15,660 nt of DNA from an uncultured Geobacteraceae bacterium (lineage in GTDB: Bacteria; Desulfobacterota; Desulfuromonadia; Desulfuromonadales; Geopsychrobacteraceae). Below, one piece after another: positions 1-8,400 of the stretch; positions within the stretch are counted from its first letter, which is position 1, and each line of letters starts with the position of its first letter. Location: NCBI GenBank assembly GCA_937958075.1, contig CALFFB010000027.1:1-15660 (forward strand). The letters are read 5' to 3'. Both the position numbers and the translations under genes were made by a program. Under the pieces are notes generated by a model. That model had not been told where the DNA came from. It searched no databases and worked only from the letters and a program-made list of their open reading frames with translations.

Positions 1-818
1 ATAGCAAAGATCGTTTCGAAAATCACGCTGCCGCCAATGAGTCCCGGCACCGACAGCCCCAGGATCGTGATGACCGGCAGCAGGGCGTTGCGCAGGGCGT
101 GTTTGTAGATGACGGTTTTTTCCGACAGCCCCTTGGCTCTGGCGGTAAGGATATAATCCTGCCGCACCACCTCCAGCATGTTGGAGCGCATATAGCGGGA
201 AAACCCCGCCAGGCCACCGATGGCGGAAACGAATACCGGGAGAACCAGATGGCTGATCCGATCCAGGATCTGGCCGCCGAAACTCAAATACTCATAGCCG
301 AGGGATTTCAGACCGGACACCGGCAGAAGCCCCAGGCGCACCCCGAACCAGTCCATCAACAGCAGCGCCAGCCAGAAGGAGGGCATGGCGAAACCGGTAA
401 AAACCAGCAAGGTTGTTGTCCGGTCAAACAGGGAGTTGCGCCGGACCGCGGAAACAATGCCCAGAGGAACAGAAACCGCCAGAATCAGGGTGATGGACAG
501 CACGTTGATGAGGATGGTCACCGGCAGACGTTCGAGAATCTTGTCCAGAACCGGGCGCCGGTCTCCGGAAAAAGAATCGCCGAAATCAAACTGCACCAGC
601 CGCTTCAGCCACTGCCCGTACTGCACATACAGGGGTTGATCGAGCCCGTACTGCCGCCGCAGGCGTTCCTGCAGTTCTTCACTGGCCTGGGGATTCATCT
701 GGGTCTGCAGATCCGTCGGTTCACCGGGCGCCAGATGGATCACCACAAAGGAGATCAGGGTGATTCCCAGCAACAGCGGCAACAACAACAGCAGGCGTTT
801 CGTGATATATCTCAGCAT
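1..818 (-). CDS. Peptide/dipeptide ABC transporter permease, DppB/OppB type (3' end outside window)
   Basis: Inner-membrane permease subunit of an oligopeptide/dipeptide/nickel-type ABC importer. The translation starts MLRYITKRLLLLLPLLLGIT, a typical first helix of this family. An extracytoplasmic loop carries the usual ...ERLRRQYGLDQPLYVQY segment. Further hydrophobic helices follow, and near residues 235-262 there is the cytoplasmic EAA-type loop (RAKGLSEKTVIYKHALRNA) that contacts the ATPase subunit. About 272 codons are present; the family usually has 305-340, so the last helices lie beyond position 1. The start lies 15 bases after the stop of the substrate-binding protein gene, so the two are almost certainly cotranscribed. 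The second permease (DppC-like) and the ATPases would be expected to the left of the window. The family is clear; the transported substrate cannot be read from sequence. Confidence 0.93.
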   Translation of the reverse strand, partial: MLRYITKRLLLLLPLLLGITLISFVVIHLAPGEPTDLQTQMNPQASEELQERLRRQYGLDQPLYVQYGQWLKRLVQFDFGDSFSGDRRPVLDKILERLPVTILINVLSITLILAVSVPLGIVSAVRRNSLFDRTTTLLVFTGFAMPSFWLALLLMDWFGVRLGLLPVSGLKSLGYEYLSFGGQILDRISHLVLPVFVSAIGGLAGFSRYMRSNMLEVVRQDYILTARAKGLSEKTVIYKHALRNALLPVITILGLSVPGLIGGSVIFETIFA

Positions 819-833
819 AAAGGGATATTGGCC

Positions 834-2465
834 TCAGCGCGCATATTTCTGTTCCGCCTTCGGCACGAACCAGCGATGGAAATTATAGCGAATACCGGCG
901 GGCGCCGGCTCAACCCCGCGAAACCGTCGGGAGACCGCCGGCAGGGCTTCCGACACATACAAAAAGGTGTAGGGCTGCTCTTCAGCAAGAATCTGCTGCA
1001 GACGATCATAATAGGTTTTTCGCTCAGTCTGATCGAACACCCGTCGTCCCTTTTCCAGCACCTCATCAACCTCCGTGTTGCTGAAACCGATAAAATTCAG
1101 TTGTCCGGGCGCTGTCTTGCTTGAATGCCAGATATTGTACTGATCGGGCTCGGGCCCTCCGCTCCAGCCGAGGATGGTGGCGTCGAAATTTCCCGGATTG
1201 ATGAACTCCTTGAGGAAGGTCGCCCATTCAATAACCCGCAGACGCACATCAACACCGATTTCACGAAAGCGCCGCTGGATAATCTCACCGGTCTTGATCC
1301 GCAGATCATTGCCCTGATTGGTGACAATAGTGAAGGAAAAGGGTTCACCATTTTTCACCAGAATGCCATCCCTGTTGGTCCGATTCCAGCCTGCGGCGGC
1401 GAGAAGCTGCCGGGCCTTTTCCGGATTGTAGTCATAACGCGGCACCTCCGGGTTGTAAACCCAGGTGTCGGGTTTATACGGCCCGGTAGCGGCAGCACCG
1501 TAACCCAGCAGCACACCGTCGATGAGTTCCTGCTTGTCAATGGCGTAGGACAAAGCCTGACGCACCCTTTTGTCCTGAAACAACGGCCGTCGCAGATTAT
1601 ATCCGAGATAGGTATAACCAAAACTTAAATATTGATATTTATTGTAATTCCGCCGAAAAGCCAGGGTATCGGTCTGGCGCTCGAACTGTAAGGGAGAAAG
1701 GCCCATGAAATCAAGACTGCCTGTCTGCAGTTCGAGAAACTGGGTCGCCAGGTCGGGGATAATCCGGTAGACCACGCGCTTGATGTAGGGTGCTCCCTCA
1801 AAATAATCCGGATTGGCTTCAAGGACAATCTTCTCACCGCCGATCCACTCGACAAAACGATAGGGGCCGGTTCCCACCGGCCGGCGATTCAGCGGGCTGC
1901 GGGTAACATCCGTATCCTGCAGCAGATGACGGGGATGAATCGGCGTCGCCCAGCTGATCAGCGCCGGCGCGTAAGGGGTATCATAATGCACGACAAAGGT
2001 ATGGTCATCGGGCGTTTCGACCCGCGCCACCTGCCGGAAGGCCTCGGCGTAGGCGGTGGGGATGTCCGGATCGATATACAACTCGTAGGTATACCTGACA
2101 TCGGCGGAGGTCAGAGGCGTCCCGTCATGCCAGAGAACGCCTTTGCGCAGATAAAAGGTGATGGTCAAGTTATCTGCCGACACCTCCCAGGATTCGGCCA
2201 GCTCCCCCTCAAGCTGCAGATTCCTGTCGTAGCGCAGCAGGCCGTTGTAAACCAGGCCATTGATGGCGCTGGAGGTGGAATCAGCGGCCAGAACCGGCAA
2301 CAGGGTACTGGCATCACCGATGGAAGCCTCGATGAAGGTATCGCCATACGCCGGCGCGAGGTCACCCCGGCTGCCTGCCGGAGTTGCCTCTTCACGACCC
2401 TTGCAGGCGCTTAAAGCAACCGCCAGACAGAGTCCCGAAAGTAAAAATCGGATAAAATCTCGCAT
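834..2465 (-). CDS. Peptide ABC transporter substrate-binding lipoprotein (SBP family 5)
   Basis: A 543-residue extracytoplasmic solute receptor of the DppA/OppA family. Residues 1-20 form a lipoprotein signal peptide with lipobox L-S-A-C (Cys21). The mature protein contains the family hallmarks: LAESWEVSADNLTITFYLRKG near residues 86-108, followed by WHDGTPLTSADVRYTYE, then RPVGTGPYRFVEW near 192-204, VRQALSYAIDKQELIDG near 300-316 and YNPEKARQLLAAAGW further on. It lies between the small lipoprotein gene (8-base gap) and the permease gene (15-base gap), so it should deliver its ligand to that permease. Residue +2 of the mature lipoprotein is Lys, not Asp, so the E. coli Lol rule would not keep it in the inner membrane; whether that rule applies in this organism is unknown. 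The ligand (peptide, nickel or other) is undetermined. Confidence 0.95.
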   Translation of the reverse strand: MRDFIRFLLSGLCLAVALSACKGREEATPAGSRGDLAPAYGDTFIEASIGDASTLLPVLAADSTSSAINGLVYNGLLRYDRNLQLEGELAESWEVSADNLTITFYLRKGVLWHDGTPLTSADVRYTYELYIDPDIPTAYAEAFRQVARVETPDDHTFVVHYDTPYAPALISWATPIHPRHLLQDTDVTRSPLNRRPVGTGPYRFVEWIGGEKIVLEANPDYFEGAPYIKRVVYRIIPDLATQFLELQTGSLDFMGLSPLQFERQTDTLAFRRNYNKYQYLSFGYTYLGYNLRRPLFQDKRVRQALSYAIDKQELIDGVLLGYGAAATGPYKPDTWVYNPEVPRYDYNPEKARQLLAAAGWNRTNRDGILVKNGEPFSFTIVTNQGNDLRIKTGEIIQRRFREIGVDVRLRVIEWATFLKEFINPGNFDATILGWSGGPEPDQYNIWHSSKTAPGQLNFIGFSNTEVDEVLEKGRRVFDQTERKTYYDRLQQILAEEQPYTFLYVSEALPAVSRRFRGVEPAPAGIRYNFHRWFVPKAEQKYAR

Positions 2466-2473
2466 AGACCAGC

Positions 2474-3262
2474 TCAGCTTTCCGGCAGGGGTTCAACGGG
2501 GATGCGCGGGGGCGGCTGCAGACGAAAGCGTTCAGCCGGAATGGGCGGATCAAGGATCACGTCGGCAATCTTCAAGGAGACCGTCACCTCATCTACCGGC
2601 ATCGTCACCTCAATCCGGCGGGGAAAATTGTCACGGGCGGAAAAATCGGCATAACGCACACCCAGCAGCACCCGCTCATCCCGGATATAATCCATACCTG
2701 TCACCTGCAACTGCGGATCGAAATAAAACAGCTGACGCGCTTCTTCCTGATCCAGCGCCAGCACCAGCTGGCTGCCCTCCACTGTCACCTGCCGCTGCTG
2801 GTGAACCATGATCGGCAGAGCGTGCAGCAGAACCGGTACCAGCATGTCTGCCGCCACCGGCAGACGCACGAAACGGGCCAGGCTGTCATCATCCGCCGTC
2901 CCGGTAAAAAAACGCGGCGGTTCGGTGGTGTTCAGCAACACGCTCAGGGTCTCGCCGTCCGTCGCCAGCTGCATGATCAACTGACCGAATCCCGTCAGGG
3001 CATCGATCCGTATTCGGTCAGGGCGCTCTACCAGCAGAAACTGCCGGCTCGACACATGCCGCCCCTGCCGGTTGATAGAGACCGTGGCTTCCAGATCGAC
3101 GCGTGAAATCTGCCCTGACCGCTCATCCAGGCGCTTCAGCAACGTATGCGCAGCAGGGAGGTCCGTCCATTCATGGACCGGCGGACGGGCACACCCCACC
3201 GGCAGCAGCATCAACAGAATCAGAGAAAACGTTACCGGCAGGCGCCGGCAAAGACCAATCAT
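2474..3262 (-). CDS. Putative lipoprotein with LolA/LolB-like character (DUF4292-like)
   Basis: A 262-residue exported protein with a basic N-terminus, a hydrophobic stretch (about residues 9-22) and a probable lipidation Cys24 in the context L-P-V-G-C. Proline at -3 makes the lipobox imperfect. The rest is beta-rich with the order seen in LolA/LolB-fold proteins: RVDLEATVSINRQGRHVSSR, then FLLVERPDRIRIDALTGFGQ, then LATDGETLSVLL, a Q-rich middle, and a C-terminal run of strands ending in a Pro-rich tail (IPVEPLPES). In LolA/LolB-like and DUF4292 proteins this fold makes a hydrophobic cavity that carries lipid or lipoprotein cargo; that role is inferred from pattern only. Its start codon overlaps the stop of the TPR lipoprotein gene by 4 bases (ATGA), so their translation is probably coupled. 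Confidence 0.72.
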   Translation of the reverse strand: MIGLCRRLPVTFSLILLMLLPVGCARPPVHEWTDLPAAHTLLKRLDERSGQISRVDLEATVSINRQGRHVSSRQFLLVERPDRIRIDALTGFGQLIMQLATDGETLSVLLNTTEPPRFFTGTADDDSLARFVRLPVAADMLVPVLLHALPIMVHQQRQVTVEGSQLVLALDQEEARQLFYFDPQLQVTGMDYIRDERVLLGVRYADFSARDNFPRRIEVTMPVDEVTVSLKIADVILDPPIPAERFRLQPPPRIPVEPLPES

Positions 3263-4977
3263 AAAAACCCTCTTTGTCGCAGGGATTCAAGTTTCACAGA
3301 AACGCCCCGGGCGTCAGCGTCCAGTTCCAGAATCCGTTGGTACGCCCGGGCTGCGTCCCGATACATTCCCAATTCCTGATACACGTCTCCCAGATGTTCG
3401 AGAACGATCAGGTCATCGGGCTGCAAACGGTTCGCGTTTTCAAGATGAACGCGGCTTTCTTCAAAGCACCCCATTTTAAAATAAACCCAGCCGAGGGTGT
3501 CCTCGATATAGCCGGCAGGTTTCAATGCCAACGCGCGCCGGGCGCGCTCCAGGGCCAGGGGCAGATCGGATTCCTCTTCCGCCTGGACATAGGCCAGATA
3601 GTTGAGGGCATCCGCATGCTGATCATCCATGTCCAGCACCCTGGTCATGACCGTAAAAGCCTGCTCCTGATGATCCAGAGCACTCAGCAGCACCCCCAAC
3701 TGATAGAGCAGCCGGGGATTGTCCGGATAACGCTCCGTCGCGGTTCTGGCGACTTCGTATGCCTGCCGGGTCTGGCCGAGGTCCTGATGAAAAGCGGCCA
3801 GATAATAATAGACTTCCGGCTGATGATAATTGTCCTGCAGCAGGTCTTCCAGCAGGGTCAAGGCCTGCGTGCCTTGCTGCTGTTGCTGATACAGGTAGGA
3901 CAGCTGCAGCATCGCTTCAGGATACAAACCAGCTTCCGGTCCGATGGACCGAAGCAGCTCCATGGCCTCGCGATAGTGCTGGCGACCGATCAGGGACATC
4001 GCCAGATAGTAACGATACCTGTCTGTTGCTCCAGCGGTATCCCGTTGTCTCAGCAGCGCACGAAACTCCCTTTCCGCGGCCTCCCAGCGTTCCAGCCGCA
4101 ACAACAGCAGACCGATCTGAAAATCATCGCTGAAAAAGGGGGACAGGCGTCTCACCAGCTGCAGCTGTTCCAAAGCCTCGGCAGGCTGCTGGCGATCCAG
4201 ATACAACTGGGCCAGTTGCTGGCGTACCAGAACCGCTCCGGGGTCAGCGGCCAGGGCCTGATGGTACAGGGTCAGGGCCGCGTCCGGGTCGCGCTGTTCC
4301 AGCAACTGCCCAAGCTCCACCAGAATCTGCTGGTTCTGCGGAAAATATTCCAGATAGCGGCGATAAACCTCCTGCGCGGCATCATATCGCATCTCGTCGC
4401 GATAGATACGGGCCAGGGACAACCGCGCCCCATGGGCCGCCGGCCGCTGCTGCAAAAACTCCTCAAGGGTTGCAACCGCCCGACCCTCCTGGCCCTGCTG
4501 CAGAAGCACCATGGCCAGCCGCAAATGCGCCCCTTCGTCATCACCGCGTAGTGCCAGAGCGCGCCTGAACTGTGCCAGAGCCTGCTCACTGCGCTGCCGC
4601 GACAGATGGATATCGCCCAGCAGCAGATGCGCCTCAAAGTTTTCCGGCTCGATGGCCAGCAGTTCCTCGATCAGGGCTATCGCCGCCTCAGGTTGTTCCA
4701 GATGCAGATAAACGCGGGCCAGCAACAGGTGCAGGTAGGTTGAGTCGGGGTCAAAGTACCGTGCCCGCTGCATCGCCGTCAGAGCCCCCTGCCAACGACC
4801 ATCGGCCACCAGCAGACGAAACTCGAGAAAAGCCAGCCGTGCCCGGGCCTCATCCTCCACCAGATGCGGTGACGACGGCACGTGCACCACGGGCGTTGCC
4901 ACAGGAGGGGCCGGCAAACCGGCATAGCAACCACCCAGGCCGAAGACAATCAGGGCTGATACAACAATGAGCTTCAC
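3259..4977 (-). CDS. TPR-repeat lipoprotein
   Basis: A 572-residue lipoprotein made almost entirely of tetratricopeptide repeats. I chose the GTG start at 4977. It gives a compact signal peptide (MKLIVVSALIVFGLGGC, lipidation Cys17) and has a GAAGGA ribosome-binding site 6 bases upstream. The longer open frame back to 5058 would begin upstream of the best promoter (5009-5036). ATG at 4995 is possible but has no Shine-Dalgarno. After a Pro/Val-rich linker (about 18-36), helical pairs with the TPR pattern continue from about residue 43 to the end, roughly 13-14 repeats. The last 100 residues match a common proteobacterial TPR module: NYLAYV...A..RARRALALKP..YIEDTLGWVYFKMG, then LEHLGDVYQELG. 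TPR lipoproteins act as protein-interaction scaffolds, often at the outer membrane; no partner is known here. It is the first gene of the operon with the LolB-like and peptide-binding lipoproteins. Confidence 0.88.
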   Translation of the reverse strand: MKLIVVSALIVFGLGGCYAGLPAPPVATPVVHVPSSPHLVEDEARARLAFLEFRLLVADGRWQGALTAMQRARYFDPDSTYLHLLLARVYLHLEQPEAAIALIEELLAIEPENFEAHLLLGDIHLSRQRSEQALAQFRRALALRGDDEGAHLRLAMVLLQQGQEGRAVATLEEFLQQRPAAHGARLSLARIYRDEMRYDAAQEVYRRYLEYFPQNQQILVELGQLLEQRDPDAALTLYHQALAADPGAVLVRQQLAQLYLDRQQPAEALEQLQLVRRLSPFFSDDFQIGLLLLRLERWEAAEREFRALLRQRDTAGATDRYRYYLAMSLIGRQHYREAMELLRSIGPEAGLYPEAMLQLSYLYQQQQQGTQALTLLEDLLQDNYHQPEVYYYLAAFHQDLGQTRQAYEVARTATERYPDNPRLLYQLGVLLSALDHQEQAFTVMTRVLDMDDQHADALNYLAYVQAEEESDLPLALERARRALALKPAGYIEDTLGWVYFKMGCFEESRVHLENANRLQPDDLIVLEHLGDVYQELGMYRDAARAYQRILELDADARGVSVKLESLRQRGFL

Positions 4978-4983
4978 AAGCAG

Positions 4984-4989
4984 TCCTTC
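4984..4989 (-). promoter_or_regulatory. Ribosome-binding site deciding the GTG start of the TPR lipoprotein gene
   Basis: On the minus strand this reads GAAGGA, 6 bases before GTG at 4977. The alternative starts (ATG at 4995 and the frame opening at 5058) have no comparable site. Together with the promoter just upstream, this fixes the start with fair confidence. Confidence 0.65.
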
Positions 4990-5008
4990 GCACATGAACA
5001 AGGAGAGA

Positions 5009-5036
5009 AAAATAGCATAACCACTACCAATTGCAA
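5009..5036 (-). promoter_or_regulatory. Candidate sigma-70 promoter for the TPR-lipoprotein/peptide-transport operon
   Basis: On the minus strand, TTGCAA (5036-5031) is separated by 16 bases from TATTTT (5014-5009). The -10 box is preceded by TGC, which makes an extended -10 element. Transcription would start near 5002, giving a leader of about 25 bases that just contains the GAAGGA site before GTG at 4977. Consensus match is 4/6 at each box, found by eye only. Confidence 0.5.
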
Positions 5037-5063
5037 AAGCTACCTCATGCAGGCGCATTGCGG

Positions 5064-5092
5064 TTGAAATTGTCGCAGCGGCAGATTAGTCT
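5064..5092 (+). promoter_or_regulatory. Candidate sigma-70 promoter for the symporter-phosphatase unit
   Basis: TTGAAA (5064-5069) is followed after 17 bases by TAGTCT (5087-5092). The -35 box is strong (5/6) and the -10 box weak (3/6). The start would be near 5099, leaving a leader of about 67 bases before ATG 5166. The leader contains a small GC hairpin, GGGG/CCCC, at 5102-5114. The site is back to back with the minus-strand promoter at 5009-5036, so one regulator could act on both operons; no operator is evident. Confidence 0.35.
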
Positions 5093-5165
5093 TTACTGGT
5101 AGGGGTGGCGCCCCACGTCACCCGTTTACACCTTTGTGCCTGTCATCGGCGAAGAGGCTGCGACC

Positions 5166-5414
5166 ATGAGCGAGCACCCCGAAAACTCCATCCGCGAAGC
5201 CTGGATTCTGTTCATGGTTCTCGGCATGTGCATGATCAACTTCCCCTTCATCCACATCTTTGCCGGTGCGCAGAAGCTGTTCGGCGTTCCTCAACTGGTG
5301 CTCTACTTCATGATCGGCTGGCCGGCGTCTATTGTGGTGATCTGGTTGTTTGTCAGGGCTCTTGACCGCACTGCCGGCACCACCGGCGAACCGTCGGACA
5401 GCAGCGAAACCTAA
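5166..5414 (+). CDS. Small two-helix membrane protein preceding a symporter-like sensor
   Basis: An 82-residue protein that I do not recognise as a named family. ATG 5166 is chosen because GAAGAGG lies 8 bases upstream; the frame is open back to a GTG at 5136 but has no site there. It has a short polar N-terminus (MSEHPENSIREA), a first hydrophobic segment at about residues 12-34 (with an INFPFIHIFAG turn) and a second at about 42-62 (LVLYFMIGWPASIVVIWLFV). A polar Asp/Glu/Ser/Thr tail follows. It ends 21 bases before the 1072-residue symporter fusion. Sodium:solute symporters of the acetate (ActP/YjcH) and pantothenate (PanF/YhdT) types are often preceded by a small two-helix protein, and I recall a small ORF (cbrX) before cbrA in Pseudomonas. 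By position and topology this is an equivalent companion subunit, though its sequence does not obviously match DUF485 or DUF4212. A role in assembly or modulation is inference. Confidence 0.8.
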   Translation: MSEHPENSIREAWILFMVLGMCMINFPFIHIFAGAQKLFGVPQLVLYFMIGWPASIVVIWLFVRALDRTAGTTGEPSDSSET

Positions 5415-5435
5415 ACAGGGTTACGGTACGCATCT

Positions 5436-8400
5436 ATGCCCGTCATCTCCGCCGCCACCATCCTCAGCGTTTCTCTGGCGTACTTTGCCCTGATTTTTAC
5501 CATTGCCCACTATGCGGAGAAACGGCGCGCTGCCGGGCGCAGCCTGCTGGCCAATCCGCATATCTACTGTTTGTCCCTGGCTGTCTACTGCACCAGCTGG
5601 ACCTTTTACGGCAGTGTCGGCCTGGCCGCCACCAGCGGCCTGGAATTTCTTCCCATCTACCTGGGACCGACCCTGATCGCCTTCGGCTGGTGGTTCCTGC
5701 TGCGCAAGATGGTCCGTATCAGCAAGGAACAGAAAATCACCAGCCTGGCCGACTTTCTCTCCAGCCGCTATGACCGTTCCGCTATCCTGGCGGCCATCGT
5801 CACCCTGTTCGCCGTCTTCGGCATAACTCCCTATATCGCCCTGCAACTGAAAGCTATTGCCACCACCCTCGATCTGATCTATCTGCCGGAATTATCGCCC
5901 GAGGACCTCCCCCTGGTGAACGGTCTTCCCTTTCAACCGGACACAGCCCTGGTCGTGGCGCTGCTGCTGGTGCTCTTCGGTATCCTGTTCGGCGCCCGGC
6001 ACCTGGATTCCTCGGAACGTCACGAAGGCCTGGTGGTTGCCGTAGCTTTTGAGTCCCTGGTCAAGCTCGTTGCTTTTCTGGCGGTCGGCATCTTTGTCAC
6101 CTGGGGGCTGTTTGACGGCGTCGCTGATATTTTCCAGCGTTTTTATGCCTCCCTTCCGCAACATGCCGATCTTTTTGCCCTCGGCACCGAACGGACTTCT
6201 TACGCCAAATGGTTTACCCTGATTATCCTGTCCATGGCGGCGGTGATGTTTCTGCCGCGTCAGTTTCACATCATGGTTACGGAAAATCCCGATGAAAGTC
6301 ATATCAAGAAGGCCATGTGGCAATTTCCCACCTATCTCTTTCTGATCAACATCTTCGTTATCCCCATCGCCCTGGCGGGGCTGCTGGTCAATCAGGGCGA
6401 TGCAACCGGCGCCGACTACTTTCTGCTGACCCTGCCCCTGAACGCCGGCCAACCCTGGCTGGCCCTGCTGGTTTTTCTCGGCGGCCTGTCAGCGGCCGCC
6501 GGTATGGTCATGGTCTCCTCCGTCACCCTGGCCACCATGGTTCTTAATCATCTGGTGATGCCGATTATCCTGAAACTGCAGCTGGAAACCCGCGATATGT
6601 CGGGAATCCTCATTGCCATTAAACGCCTGGGCATCCTCGGTGTGGTCCTGCTCGGCTACGTTTACTACATTGCTATCGGGGACTCCTACGCCCTGGTCAA
6701 CATCGGCATGATCTCCTTCATGGCCGCTGCCCAGTTCGCGCCGGCCATGATCGGCGCCCTCTACTGGCGCCGGGCCAACAAGCATGCAGCTATCTGCTCT
6801 GTCAGCAGTGGTTTTCTCGTCTGGTTTTATACCCTGCTGATTCCGGCCTTTGTCCGTTCCGGCTGGCTCGACAGCGACCTCCTCGTGGCCGGGCCCTTCG
6901 GCATGGCCCTGCTCAAACCCCTGGAACTGTTCGGGCTGCAGGGCTTTGACATGTATTCCCATGCCCTGTTCTGGAGCCTGCTGTTTAACCTGGGCAGTTA
7001 TCTCGCCGTCTCTCTGCTGACCGGCCAGAGCCGGTCGGAAAAGAGTCGCGCCCGGAAGTTTGTCGAGGTTTTTTCCGACCAGGTTGGGCAGAAAGAACAG
7101 TTGACCCGCATCAGCAAGGCGCCGACGGTTCTGGAATTTACCGAGCTGATGTCAAAATTCATCGGCGAAAAACAGGCCCACAGCGCCATCAGTGAATTTC
7201 TTGCCGATCATGAAATCGATCAGCGCGGCAGCCTCTCCGATCAGGAGATTCCCCAGCTCAAAGGGTTCACGGAAAAAACCCTGGCCGGCTACGTCGGTGC
7301 CGCTCCGGCCCGGATCATCATTGAAAACTATCTCGCCGCCAGGGGCAGTGAGATGGAAGATGTCTTTGACATCTTCGGTACCGTCACCATCAGTGGCGCC
7401 GCCAGCCGCGAGCACTTAAGCGTTCTCTACGACGTCTCTCAGATCGTCTCCAGCAGTGACCACTTCCAGAAAAAACTCGACCGCATCCTTGATCTTCTGG
7501 CCCAGCAGTTCAAATTCGATCTGTGTGTCATCCGCTTTATTGAGCAGAAAAGCAAAACCCTGCTGGTTAAAAGTCTGGTGGGGGAAACCCTGAAACATTT
7601 CGGTCAGTCAGAGCGCAACCTCAACACGGAAACCTACATCGGCCAGGCTTTTCTGACCAACACCACAACCATTGTCAACGACACGGACGAACTGGAAAAA
7701 CCGGCCTCGGAAGCCATCATCAGGGAAGAGGGTATTACCTGTTTTGCCCACACCCCCATTACCCAGGACGGTGACACCATCGGCGTTCTGTCCGCTTTTT
7801 CCCGTTCCGGCAAGGGAGTCTTCACCACCGAATTCATCGCCCTGTTGGAAAACGTTGCCGGCCAGGTCGGCATCGCCTGGCGCAATGAGCAGCAGCTGTC
7901 ACGGCTGCTGGAAGTCCGTGAGCAGGAACGTGAGCTGCAGATCGCCAAGGACATCCAGATGGCGCTGCTGCCGGCGCCCCTGCCGCCCATGCAGCAGATC
8001 GATATTGCCGGCCTGTGTGTCCCGGCCCATCAGGTCGGCGGGGATTATTACGATTTCATCCTGCGCAACGACACCTGCTGTGATCTGATCATTGCCGATG
8101 TCTCAGGGCACAGCATCGGCTCGGCCCTGATCATGGCGGAAACCCGCACCTTCATTCATTCCAGCCTGCTCACCTTGAGCGAACCGGCCGATATGCTCCA
8201 GGCCCTGAATGCCTTCTTTTTAAAAGACCTGGACCGCTCCGATCTTTTTGTCACCATGTTCTATCTGCAGTATGATATGGACAGCCGGCGCCTGATCTAC
8301 GGCAACGCCGGCCACAATATGCCCCTGGTCTGGCGCCGGAAGACCCAGTCCGTTGAAATGCTGGATGCCGAAGGCCTGATCTTCGGGGTGAAGAAAAGCA

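Noticed and set aside
99..1124. 341-codon plus-strand open frame spanning the permease and binding-protein genes
   Set aside because: It crosses two well-supported minus-strand genes and its translation is low-complexity Gln/His/Arg-rich with no family features.
3274..4551. 425-codon plus-strand open frame opposite the TPR gene
   Set aside because: Gln-rich antisense reading of TPR codons; no ribosome-binding site or domain pattern, while the minus strand encodes clear repeats and a lipoprotein signal.
4978..5058. Upstream extension of the TPR lipoprotein start to 5058
   Set aside because: It would place about 27 residues before the lipoprotein signal peptide and begin upstream of the best promoter; the GTG at 4977 has a good ribosome-binding site.
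5421..5846. Minus-strand frames opposite the symporter-phosphatase gene (also 5892-6452 and 6489-6962)
   Set aside because: Gly/Gln/Asp-rich shadows of hydrophobic codons in the plus-strand gene; no start signals or domains.
5436..7030. Reading the fusion's N-terminus as a separate proline or acetate permease gene
   Set aside because: The frame continues without a stop through the STAC-like, GAF and PP2C parts, and the signature resembles the CbrA sensor branch more than PutP or ActP.
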